From: Elysia marginata
Taxonomy: Eukaryota > Mollusca > Gastropoda > Plakobranchidae
Length of the DNA stretch: 37,060 bases
Direction of reading: 5' to 3'
NCBI GenBank assembly: GCA_019649035.1
Contig: BMAT01001713.1
Location: forward strand, 2,142 to 39,201
The position numbers were made by a program, and so were the translations under genes. Position 1 is the stretch's first letter; each line of letters begins with the position of its first letter. This document shows, in pieces, positions 19,174-29,234 of this stretch. Below the pieces are notes generated by a model. The model made no database searches. It was not told the origin of the DNA and saw nothing but the letters and a program-made list of their open reading frames with translations.

Positions 19174-21208
19174 TGATATGAAAAGGTCATGTTATCATTT
19201 AGTCTCAATCTGGAATAAAATCTTGATGTTGAAATTAAATAAATACGATATCGGCACCCACCTTTGAGATATGCTTACTCCATCCATAACCACAGAGTTT
19301 GTGATCTTTACTCCATCACCAATGGTACAATTTTTTCCCACGACAGATTTTTTAATGGACACTTTTTCTCCAATTGTCACATTCTCTCCAAGCATACTGT
19401 CTGCCCCCACCTGCAAAAAAACAGAGTTCCTTAAACTGTCCATAAAACTTTTGTTATGGGGATAAGGAAGACGCATATAATATTCCTTGTACATTCTAAA
19501 AGTCCTTCATTTTACTAGATGAATGGTTTCAGAGCATGAGCTTAGTCATTTAGAGTGAAGAATTTGTTTTCATTCACTGTACTGAGCTAAATGACAGCTC
19601 AAATCATTTATTTTTATAAATCTAGCCTACAGCCCATTCATTAATAAATTACCATGAGTTCAATTTCTAGACATAAAGTACAGTATTTTAAGTAATATGG
19701 CATGATAAAAGGCAAAAAATTACTCATTTGATTTCATGAAATGAATAATTTTGCAGGAACTTTTTCTCCTTATGAAATTTACAGAACATATTGTTTTTGG
19801 TACTAAAATATAAGTTCCTGCACCCTGTCAAGAAAGAAATTCAAGTACTTTTCCAGGACTTTTCAAGGACCGATTCTCAAATTCCAGGACCACCAAGCTG
19901 TCAACGGCATAGTTTTTAAAGAGACTGAGATTATTAATTGTAAAAAGTGTGCAGATTGAAGGCGCATGACCCCAGATAAGAAAAATAGAATTTCATAATA
20001 TATGTCCATTTAGTATCTAAAGGACCTAATTTGAAAAAATACTTTGTAATGGAAATGAAAAATATATAGATCAATGTGGGGTCATTCTACAGAATCCTAA
20101 GATGTTCAGATTGAAGCAAATTTACTTGATAGGGTGTAATAAAGGTTAAGCCCTGACCCAAAAAATGTTAAAACAGTTAGAAGTGGTATGCAAGCTCAAA
20201 CTGCAGACATATGAGGCCTTTTAAAACATATTTTGAATTTTAAAATGTGAAAAATAAAGTCTACAATTGAAGTTTTAGAAAAAGCTTCTCATTGTATAAG
20301 AGATGATTTACATTGTTAAACTAAGCTACCATACAGTGCTGTCATTAACGAATTCAGATACTAAATATACATGTAGGCCTGCACCTAATAGAACATGATA
20401 TGGAACCATTTCAACAAACAATAAAATGACTGCTAAGTCACCCTTAGATGCATATAGGTGGCTTCTACATCTCTACCACCAGAAAAATGCGCGCATGGAA
20501 AGGCCACACTCTGCTTCTGATGGCAGAGTCACGCCTTTGCAGTTGTCTTATTGTAAGCATGTGAGTGCAAACATGCAAATCCATATGCACTGACCACAAG
20601 CGTCACATGACATAGAGTTGAGCACAGGACCATGATTCTTTTACAATATCCTTGAACGAGAAATTTTGTCCAGAGCACCAGAGCCTTTTCAAAACCCAAA
20701 CTTCAACCACCACCCTCACCTTTACATAATCATACCTCATTTTGAAATAATAAAAGAAACACACTTATGTGCAAGTCTCAGTCCAGAATGTTGATTAAAT
20801 AAAAGTTTTTGCAAATCTCCGTTTCACTTTCAGTTCCCAATTGCAAGGAGGAGGAGAGAGAGAGACAGAGACAGACAGACAGAGACAGAGAGAATCAGTG
20901 TGTGTAGAGCTTAATGGGAAAGATAATGGATAGATTCCCATAGTCGCGAAGAAGAGGGAGGAGCAGGCATAACGACTTAAACGTCATAGACAAAGAGGGA
21001 ACAGAAACATAAAGGAAAGGGCATGAGAGAAAGAGAGAAAGAGGGAGTGTGTGTGAGAGAGAGACAGACAGACAGAGGGAGAGAGAGAAATGTAAGGCTT
21101 TTAAAGAAAGACAAAAGGATAGACTCTCAAACTTGCAAAGAAAAGAAAGGAGAAGATATTAATTAAGTCTAGGCAGAGAGGGAGCAGAAACGTGGAAAAG
21201 AAGGGGTA

Positions 21209-21250
<42 letters not shown>

Positions 21251-24200
21251 AGGGTAATGAAGAAAGATAAAGGACAGATTCTCATGCTAGCGAAAAAGAA
21301 GAATGAGCAGACATAAACTGATAGGCAGAAAGGAAGTAGGAAACCCATAGAAAAGAAAGGGTATTTGAGAGAGAAAAATAGGGAGAGGTACCGATGAAGA
21401 GAGAGGAGATAAAAAGGGGATGAAAAGAGAGAGGGTGTAAATGTAGGCTAATGAAGAAAGATAAAAGAATAGATTTCGACAGATGCGAAGAAGGGGGAGG
21501 ATCGGACGTATATCTTAAAATCATAGGCAGAGATTGATTGAAGGGTATTTTTACAAGCCCAATTCCACTTCAAAGGTGCTCTCAGGGCTTGGGTCCCAAT
21601 GACAATTTACGGGCTGCCACCCAGAGACTAGCAGGGATACCATGACTTAGCCTCAGCCGGTCACATTATACTGACACCGACCCAACCAGTAGGGGCCCGG
21701 AGTGTGCTCGGCTGAGTTTCGAACCCGCGACCTCTTGGCCACGGAGCGAGACCGCTACCAACTGAGCTATCTAGGCCCCCATCATAGGCAGAGAGAGAGA
21801 GAGAGAGAGGGAGGAGTGAACAAGTGACGATGTTTGAACATGGAAATAGAGGCCCAACAGGGAAAGAGAAGACAGCTGTTATCCTGAGAGGTTGAGACCA
21901 AAGACAGATTCATGAGTTTCAGTTTCAGTTTCAGGGAGCACTGAGATATTTTTCCTGAAAAAAGGTTGGAGCGGTCCACATTCCCTTGTTTATGTTTTGT
22001 TTTTGAAATTATAGAGCAAGAACCTTCTTTGTGTGTGTGTACAAGAGGGAGGGCATAGGGCCTAGAGTTTACTATTGTATAATGGTAGATCTAACTTTGA
22101 GATCTTCCAATACTCAAGACTCAAGTCATCAAGGCTGCGCAGTGGATAAAGTCAACATAATTCTTTGCCAGTGGTCGCATGTGTGGGTCATTGACCTTTT
22201 CCTTCAGCGTTGTAAAGCAATCAGGCTAGAAAGAATACATGCACCTCTACTAACTATAGGGCAATGACCTGATGACCACGCAGGGGCACGATCTCTGCTT
22301 ATTACAGTGCTGTGCTTGATTTACTGATACAAAGAAAAGAAGGAAGCAATAACAGGTACCATAGTTCAGTAGTTCATGGAATAAATATTTTTCAGCCCAT
22401 CAATAATTCAAGGACTTTTCCAGGACCGAAAACAAAATTCAAGCACTTTAACTCACTTTTCCAGGATTCCAGGATGGCGCAGGAACCCTGTATGAAATTT
22501 GCATTGTTCACAGTATTTAAGAAATAACTTACCTGTGATTTTGATTTAATGACTGTACCCTCAGGTACATTTGGACCTGCATTCTGTTTTGCTGGTAAGA
22601 AATGTGATGTCAGGCGGGGCATCTGCAGATAAAGAGGACAAATGGCAATAAATGAGAATAATTTGCTACGTCTCTTTTCACACCTTTTAAACTATTTTTA
22701 TTCCCCAACTACCAGCTCACAAATTGAGAATTGAAATTCTTTATTTGAGGAAAAGCCTTTCAAAAGTCTATCTGTTTTTCTTTTTCTCTCCTTTTAAAAT
22801 GAAGAAAAACTTAAATCTGTCCATAAAATTTGATAAATTCATGACATTTTTACGTTTGAGGGCCTTAAAGAATCCATTTGTCAAGAAAGCAATATGTGAC
22901 ATATGACTCTTTTGCGCTGGTCGTAAAACTAGCTATCTTGCCCCTTCTAAAATGAAATATTATTAAATTCCACAGATAGCAATGCCTATACTCAAAATTA
23001 ATGCTTAGAGCCCTAATGAAACAAACAAACATGAATGAGATTGTGTTACAAACCCCAACAAAATATTTATGTGCTAATCATATCTTAGAACTGTGTAAGC
23101 TCTAAATGATATATAGATTTAAATGCAGCTTCTAAGCCTTGATCTATGTTTATATCTTAATTTAGATTTAGATCTTAACTTTAAGTTTATGTAGAGAATA
23201 ATTTTAGCTTAAAACTTCTGACACAGAGACCTAAATATAGTTTTAAATCTCAGTAGAAGCTAGATTTAGACATCTATGTTAGCTTCTAAGTCTAGATCTA
23301 TGTTTCGGTCATTAAGGTTCCACAGAATATTCAGAGCTTTTTACCAACTGTCCTTAGCTTTTTGTTCTTTTTTTTATGAAAGTTTGTCCAAACATTTGTG
23401 CAGATCATTAGAGTCAATCGAGAATCTAGACTTAGATAGCTCTAGCAATGTGTCCTATATCTAACAAACCTGCCCTTTGTTTCTGCAGGAACATTTCTTC
23501 ATAATTTTCAAGCAAATTTACGATCTACATCTTTTGGTGCATAAATTTATAATCCAGATTTATAACCTAGATCGCTTGGTGTATTGGTGAAAACTAAAAC
23601 TGTCTTATGGAAAGCGCTGTTCTGCTAAGGCAAACAGCTTTCATGAGCTTGTATGATCAAATAGGCTAAGGATCTCATACGCTTTTATTACAGTAAAAGT
23701 TTCATGACCAGATGGTACAAAACCGATTTATGAGTCTTCAGTGAGTTGATCAGACAGACCTCTATTAACAGAACCTGTGGTTCATTACATTGTGAACCTG
23801 CAATATTTTCTTTCGCATGCTCAATTAAGTTAAAATGAGGTTTTAAAAAGTTGTTTTATAGATCCGTAAAACAATTTTGGAATTTGAAAGTTTGCCAATG
23901 TAAATCTTTAGGGGTCCCTGTATTTAAAACATAATATTTTGAAGCTCTAAGCTGTCTTGTATCAAAGGGAAAAGACACTGACAGTTTAGACCTAAGCACC
24001 ATACAGAATATTTTTTCATCAGACTACTCAAGTTTTTTCAATTACCTGTTTGCTTGCTTCAGCAAAAGCAGCTATTGTGTTTGCCCTAACACAGAATCCT
24101 TCTGTCTGCCTATATGCATAGCATCCTATCAAATTTTTTCGAGGTGCATCATTACTTGTACCTGCATTGAAAAAAAATAAATACAGTAAATTATATACCA

Positions 24201-27200
24201 AAATTCTGGGGATTCCAAAAAATTTTGGATCCAAAACAAATTTTGGTTTGGACTGGCTAGTAGATAGAAAGAAAAACTCCTTGAGTGATGAAAACGTTTC
24301 TAGTTCAAGCCAGTATCATCTGTTCAAAGGGATGCCACTGTATGTAAAGTATAGACACTTTTCAGTTAGAAGTCATAATGTTAATTGTTTTTTTTTTAAA
24401 CAAATTTATAACATGATTACTATTCATACATATGAGAAACATGTCAGTTTGTTCTTGTAAAACTGATATCTCTTTCTAACACAATCCAAACTATATTTTA
24501 ATTTGTTTGTGCATGACTTGATGGCCACCACTGCCTTATTTATTTTTAATCTATTCCATAGCTCTTGTGAAATAATCAAACTGACAACATGGTTGAACTG
24601 CACTAAAATCACATGGAAACCTAAAGTAAGCTTGCAATCATGTTTTTAATCTGCAAGTTATAAAAGTATGAAATTTTCCACATAAGTCTAAAAGGACTAA
24701 GTTCGTCTGATTTATAGAAATTTTTTGTATGTAATTTCAAGTTTAAAGGCTTTGTACCATTGACCATAGCAAATCAACTGCTTTGACATAAAATTCTAAT
24801 TTCAAATAATTTAGCTTTCACATTCCAGACATTTCAAAGGATACTAAGTGGTTATAATACTCACCAAAATTTGGACTAGTAAGAGAAAGGCTTTGAACAG
24901 TGTGACTCAAAGAACTAGAAGATTCCCCAGCATAATGTATCAAATCTGCAGATTACAAAAAAAATATGTCTTTCAAAAAATGTAACAAAATATTGAAATT
25001 TCATGTTTAAACAAAAAAAAAAGTTTTTTGAAAACAACTCTAGATAACATAAACCAGTCTCAGTTGATGAAAAAAATGTTCAAAACTCTACCTGAAATTC
25101 CATCATGTCACATGTAAATATTAGGATTTCTCTACAGAAGATCAATCAATGACCACCTCAATCAACTTGCATTTTAAGAGCGATCACCAAAAGTAAAAGC
25201 ACATCTTTTCCAGTTAGACAGAAAAAAAAACTTCAAATGTAATGATCCTATAAATTGTAAACTTAATATTTAAAAATATTTTTTTTTTTATTTAAGTATT
25301 CTTGCAAGTCGAAAGACACATAAGGATTTCTATTATTAGAAAAGAATACATTGTTTTAACAAATACATGAGGTGTTTAAAATTAAAAAAAAAAAAAACCT
25401 TAACCTTTCTTTTTGTCTAGTTTAAGGTCCCCATTAGGACTGGCCATGCTAGATTCCTCCTGAGGTTGAGAGGGCTGAAACACTGACATTTGCTTTTTGA
25501 CAACAAGTGGTACCAGCTCTCCCTGCACAGAACTTACTTCTCTGGATGAGTAGACAGAAAGAGTTTCACAGTTTGGATAGCTTTTGACCAAAATTAGAAA
25601 AGAAAAAAGAAAATCGACTTTTAAAATAAAGAAGAATTATATTGCTGAAAGGCCATAGTAAATTTTCCAATCTATAGGCTTAACCAAATTGAAGACAACG
25701 TAGGTCTTGTCAGCATAAAATGTTCTAAAATTAAGAAAAAGAAAAAAAAAAGGCAGGCAAAAATGAATGACTCTACAAAAGTTTGTGACTTAGATTTGTA
25801 GTTGTGCACAAAACTTAACGTAATCATTTATACCTTCTTTCTTTCTAATATACACAACCAATGGCTCTTCACGAAAAAAATTTAGATAGAACAAGGGAAA
25901 TGTAATGGAACAAGTACACCTCTTAAAGGAAATAACAGTTGATAATGGCATTGTTGTAAGAATGTTTTCAAAATTGTAATGCTTTATTTATTTAAAAAAA
26001 ATAAACTTTGTGTAAGATATCCTTGATTTCTTTAGTAAGTGAGGGTTATGTTTTTTTATTTTTATTTCATTGTCACAGTCATGACAACAAAAACAGATGT
26101 TCTTCATAAACTTTTGGTAAAGCATAAAGTGGGATTGTTTGTTGGGGTGTGAAGGTCCCAAAATTTGACTTGTGCAATAACTTGTTGGGGTAGTAACAAT
26201 CATGCACAACAATCTGGTGACAAAATTTCAAATTATTTTTATGAAAACTAAAAAAAAGGACTTCATTACTTGGGAGCCATTGACAGCACTTGGCAAGAAC
26301 TTGTAAGATTGGAAAAACAGTACAAATATTTACTTGAAAAAAAAATTAAATATGGCTTTAGTTGTAAATTAGCAAAACTGATAAGAAACCTTTTGTCCTT
26401 CAAGTATTTGAGAATGAAGTCTTTGATGAGATAAGCATGACAGTCAGTCCAATTGCTCTGAATTCGAGCACATGGGAAGCTGAGAGAAAAGAAAATATTT
26501 ACATCACATTTGGATTTAAAAAGAAAGATAATTCAAATTAGCTGGTAAGATTATAAATGTAAAAACTTTTCCGTTGCTGCCTGACCGATTATTGTGTGTG
26601 ATAAAAAAGAAATAGTAAAAGCCACTACAATCAATAGCATTCAGCTTGTAGTTAAAAAAATAAAATAGTGTTCACTTTTTAAAATGTAAACAATGTTACA
26701 ATATCCCTCCACTTTCCTACCAATACCTGAAAAGAAAAAAAACTGCAAGACTAGAATAACTTTTATAATAAAGAAATTTTATTTAAAAAAAAGGTAGTCT
26801 GAAATCAAATAATGGTGCATAAAGTTTCAAGGATATTGAATGCAAATTATACATTCAAAGAACTTGTACAAAAATGATGGTTTAAAGCCTAACACTTAAA
26901 ATCATTTGTTGCACCAGAGCCCAATCTATCACACATAATTCAAAGTTTGATTTTCCACAGATTAAACCAAAAACGTAACTTCACAAATCTGTTTTGAAAT
27001 CAGTTTCTATGATAATTTGATAAAACTAACTTCAATACAGTTTGCAAATTGCCTCTTAACATTAAGTTGAATTCAGTGCAAAAAAAATAATCAGTTTTAC
27101 ACAGCAAAATATTCAAATACAAACCGGTTCAAAAACTTTTTTGTGAATGCTACAAATTCATCTTCCATATCAACTTGAGCCTTCCAGTACACAATGTGTT

Positions 27201-29234
27201 CCATGTTGTTGAAATCAAAACCCATTGAAATTTTCTCCTCTAAAAACGAAAGTAATAAAAAAAAAAAGTTATTTTGAAAGTTATACAATATCTGTTGTTA
27301 AGACATGGTTAACCAGACAAGCTTACAAACATGCACATCCCTTGGATATTTAAAACTTGACAATTTAAATATTTTCTTAATTAGAACTTAATTCAAATTA
27401 ATAATTTTCTACTTCTTTTGTCATGTATATTGAGTTTTCAATTCTTCTTTTATATTTAGAAGTTGAATGTTGGTTTCCAAGAGGTTCAAAATATCCTGAC
27501 TTGAAGTACACTTGGTAGGAAAAGCAACAGCGATCAAAGATTACTAAATAATGGTTTGATTAATTACATATTGTTTGAATCGGCAAATAACATTATTAAT
27601 TTTGCGAAAGTAAAAAAGACATACCTAAGTTACTTCTTTGTTTAGCTTTAAAGCCAGGCACAACTACATCTGTTGTTATAGAATTGGGTAGCTGGGACAG
27701 CATAACTGTTAAACAAGACTCGTTCTTACGGTGAACAGACATAAGGTCTAAAAAGTCCCCATCTGTTATTAAGTCACAACTCACGACCAAGATATTTGTC
27801 TGTAACAATAAAAATTCATGCAGGTCAGAAACAAAAAGTTTAAAAATCTTTTACACATTTATTTAAAACTACCAAAGGTACTCTTTCAAAAAAGAATTTG
27901 ATGGGTAAGAAAAAAAAGTATTACAACATTATGTTTTACAAATTTATTTACAGTTTACGTGAATAAAAAAAAATCTGATGCTATCTTCATTTAACAGTCT
28001 TATCATAGCATCTTTTATAAAACTGTCCTGGGTCTTACACTCAGTCTGAATGAGTACAAGATCAGACACTTTGAAAGGGTCACATTCTATTGATAAGATT
28101 GATCTTTGAAAACTTAAATACCAATTTTTTTTTTTTATTTTGATGACTCTACATGAATTTGAACAGAAAATTATTGGGACTTGAATACATGGTTAACTTA
28201 AGCTAACTATGAGAAAGATATTTAAAGATTTAAAACAAAAAAGTATTGACTTATAAAAATAAGTTATATTCATTTTCGCTTCTTTAAAATTTTTTTTCAA
28301 TTTTCAAAAAACTTACTTTTACTCTGTCAGCAACTAGACGCAAAGAATCAGCTGTTCCTATATCTTCTTGATCGGGTATACCAAAGAATTCCAGTTTGGC
28401 GTTGATGGGCACCATGCCAGATGACAAAGTGCTTGCCATTTGATCTTGCCAACTTTGTCGTGTAATTATGATAATTTCTGTGTATTAAAAATAATGCAAT
28501 GAAAGTACTGCTACTTTTCAAAAAATTAATGTCCTCAAGGCAACCTAAAAAAAAAATCTCAAAAACTATACAGTCAGTTTGACTCTGAGGTGAGAGCCGA
28601 TTCAATATTAATTTATTTGATAAAAATAAGAAGTATAATTACCTTGATTCTACCACATGGTATATTTGAAATAAATCATAACCCTTTAGTATATTAATTA
28701 AAAAAGACAAGTTTTATTTATGTGGGATATCTATGAGATAATTTGTAATCTTTTTGTGTATATAAGTTGGGGGGAAACCGATAACTTCTAGCAAACCAGC
28801 AGCAGTTATAATCTTTATTTACCAGGGCCAAACTATTAAGAGGGAAATGCTAACAACCCTTTATCATTTTACAAAGAAATAAATTTATCATCAACAAATT
28901 GTAATTCGCGAAAGCTGGCCAGTTTTCATCTATTATCTTAGAATTGCTGAGCCAATTGTGAAATAAACTTCAGGACCGACTCGACAATTGACAGGAACAA
29001 GATGCAGAATGAGCTAAGTCAGCATTACAAAAAGTTGAGGTTCAAGGCTTGCAATTTCATTTTAAAAATCCCACCTGAAAAACCTGATCTTTCCAAAGTT
29101 CTGATAGGGTACCATATCATAGGATATCTCCCTACAGGCAAAAGAGCCTTTGGGCATTCAGTATTTAGATCTGTCATCCTTGAACCCATTCCTGCAGCCA
29201 TGATGACAGCAGTACTCTCTCCAGGGTTTGACAT
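15154..29234 (-). CDS. EIF2B3: Translation initiation factor eIF2B subunit gamma
   Basis: Subunit of the cytosolic guanine-nucleotide exchange factor that reloads eIF2 with GTP and is the target of the integrated stress response. Exons in gene order: 29234-29075, 28477-28317, 27799-27625, 27239-27125, 26479-26390, 25541-25405, 24945-24865, 24161-24046, 22622-22533, 19410-19262, 16347-16244 and a tentative 15209-15154. They keep one frame for about 477 codons; human EIF2B3 has about 452. The N-terminal nucleotidyltransferase-like fold is shown by [14 protein letters not shown] and [16 protein letters not shown], with GTADSLR and [12 protein letters not shown]. The C-terminus is a left-handed beta-helix of hexapeptide turns ([36 protein letters not shown]). 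All splice sites of the first eleven exons are GT-AG and phases match. Confidence 0.93.
16244..16347 (-). CDS. EIF2B3: EIF2B3 exon 11 (beta-helix)
   Basis: Acceptor ttttttcaaccag, donor gtgagt. It encodes [20 protein letters not shown] and [15 protein letters not shown], matching [24 protein letters not shown] of human EIF2B3. It ends one base into a codon. Confidence 0.93.
16348..17842. other. EIF2B3 intron 10, left part
   Basis: AT-rich with a pyrimidine-rich stretch near 16735-16970 that ends in a short (CT)n. Open frames here are short and show no family features. Confidence 0.5.
17843..19136 (-). mobile_element. 5'-truncated CR1/Rex-like LINE with partial reverse transcriptase
   Basis: On the - strand: [20 protein letters not shown] (palm motif A region), [33 protein letters not shown] (catalytic FADD box), [13 protein letters not shown] and [12 protein letters not shown] through [21 protein letters not shown] 3' UTR follows and ends in a pentanucleotide tail, (ATAAG)n on the + strand at 17845-17867. 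Two frameshifts (near 18965 and 18750) inactivate it. The endonuclease domain is absent, and the 5' break coincides with a (TA)n tract at 19136-19171. Inserted in EIF2B3 intron 10, same strand as the gene. Confidence 0.85.
19136..19171. repeat. (TA)n microsatellite at the LINE 5' end
   Basis: Nearly uninterrupted TA dinucleotides abutting the truncated LINE, about 90 bp downstream of EIF2B3 exon 10. Confidence 0.95.
19262..19410 (-). CDS. EIF2B3: EIF2B3 exon 10 (beta-helix)
   Basis: Acceptor ctgtttttttgcag, donor gtgggt. It encodes [40 protein letters not shown] and VMDGVSISQ: hexapeptide turns of the left-handed beta-helix. An earlier in-frame gtaagc (19278) was rejected because its phase does not fit exon 11. 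Confidence 0.95.
19806..19905. repeat. Dispersed repeat with ttttccaggac motif, copy 1
   Basis: Contains ttcctgcaccctg, aattcaagtacttttccagg, acttttcaaggaccg and attccaggacc. The same motif set recurs at 22405-22500. Possibly one end of a DNA-transposon family, but no partner end was defined. Confidence 0.5.
19906..20855. other. EIF2B3 intron 9, unstructured part
   Basis: AT-rich intron with no recognised exon, RNA gene or transposon. Confidence 0.5.
20856..21533. repeat. GA-rich tandem repeat, unit about 155-195 bp, at least four copies
   Basis: Four diverged units share gaagaaagataa / ggatagattc / gcgaagaa-agg-gga / cataggcaga / ggaa-ggg-at / (ga)n. Anchor positions of the agat(t/c) motif are 20932, 21121, 21276 and 21471. 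Each unit carries its own GA/GACA microsatellite, the longest at 21214-21246. The array continues to about 21815 beyond the inserted SINE. Confidence 0.75.
21534..21780 (-). mobile_element. tRNA-derived SINE, family B, full length with target-site duplication
   Basis: Flanked by perfect 14-bp duplications atcataggcagaga at 21520-21533 and 21781-21794. On the - strand it starts GGGGGCCTAGATAGCTCAG (A box TAGCTCAGTTGG), B box GGTTCGAAACT, and continues into a body with GTCAGTATAATGTGACCGGC and CATTGGGACCCAAGCCCTGA, ending in an A-rich tail region. Length 247 bp. It splits the fourth unit of the GA-rich tandem repeat. Confidence 0.9.
22405..22500. repeat. Dispersed repeat with ttttccaggac motif, copy 2
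   Basis: Contains aattcaaggacttttccagg, accg, ttcaagcactttaactcac, ttttccaggattccagg and gcaggaaccctg. Same orientation as copy 1 at 19806-19905. It ends 33 bp before EIF2B3 exon 9. Confidence 0.5.
22533..22622 (-). CDS. EIF2B3: EIF2B3 exon 9
   Basis: Acceptor ctttatctgcag, donor gtaagt. It encodes [13 protein letters not shown] then [12 protein letters not shown], the entry to the beta-helix domain. It ends in phase 0. Confidence 0.92.
22623..24045. other. EIF2B3 intron 8, TCTAGATC-rich
   Basis: AT-rich intron. Between about 23105 and 23580 there are many variants of tagatctag / gatctagat / gatttagat. No exon or transposon was recognised. Confidence 0.5.
24046..24161 (-). CDS. EIF2B3: EIF2B3 exon 8
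   Basis: Acceptor tcaatgcag, donor gtaatt. It encodes [20 protein letters not shown] and AAFAEASKQ, equivalent to [28 protein letters not shown] in the human protein. Confidence 0.95.
24865..24945 (-). CDS. EIF2B3: EIF2B3 exon 7
   Basis: Acceptor ttttgtaatctgcag, donor gtgagt. It encodes [20 protein letters not shown] then SLTSPNF. The exon is serine-rich and poorly conserved, but phases match both neighbours. Confidence 0.85.
25405..25541 (-). CDS. EIF2B3: EIF2B3 exon 6
   Basis: Acceptor gtctactcatccag, donor gttaag. It encodes [20 protein letters not shown] and then a hydrophilic, low-conservation linker rich in Gln, Ser, Asp and Lys ending LDKKK. The human counterpart is IRSELIPYLVRKQF plus a Glu/Lys-rich linker. 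Confidence 0.93.
26390..26479 (-). CDS. EIF2B3: EIF2B3 exon 5
   Basis: Acceptor cttttctctcag, donor gtttct. It encodes [20 protein letters not shown] then [10 protein letters not shown], equivalent to RIRFHTGLVDAHLYCLKKY of the human protein. Confidence 0.93.
27125..27239 (-). CDS. EIF2B3: EIF2B3 exon 4
   Basis: Acceptor ttactttcgtttttag, donor gtttgt. It encodes [19 protein letters not shown], then [16 protein letters not shown]. This corresponds to [23 protein letters not shown] of human EIF2B3. Confidence 0.92.
27625..27799 (-). CDS. EIF2B3: EIF2B3 exon 3
   Basis: Acceptor attgttacag, donor gtatgt. It encodes [20 protein letters not shown] then [12 protein letters not shown]. The SCDLITD box is a hallmark of eIF2B gamma. 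Confidence 0.95.
28317..28477 (-). CDS. EIF2B3: EIF2B3 exon 2
   Basis: Acceptor ttaatacacag, donor gtaagt. It encodes [13 protein letters not shown], then [19 protein letters not shown]. This aligns with the family's EVIVVTTRD...IPDDADMGTADSLR. Confidence 0.95.
29075..29234 (-). CDS. EIF2B3: EIF2B3 exon 1 (start codon)
   Basis: ATG at 29234-29232, donor gtggga at 29074. It encodes [20 protein letters not shown] through [13 protein letters not shown], the NTP-transferase-like signature. The same frame stays open upstream without another ATG. A strong acceptor-like ttttgattgcag ends about 26 bases upstream of the ATG, so a non-coding 5' exon is likely. Confidence 0.95.

Noticed and set aside
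19278..19283. gtaagc as the donor of EIF2B3 exon 10
   Set aside because: It would leave phase 0, whereas exon 11 needs two preceding bases; the gtgggt donor after 19262 fits the frame and the alignment.
21705..21780. Possible tRNA gene on the - strand
   Set aside because: It is the head of a SINE with its own target-site duplication, and the T-arm is imperfect (GGTTCGAAACT).
28348..28605. Independent 85-codon - strand gene
   Set aside because: It overlaps EIF2B3 exon 2 in a different frame and has no family features.
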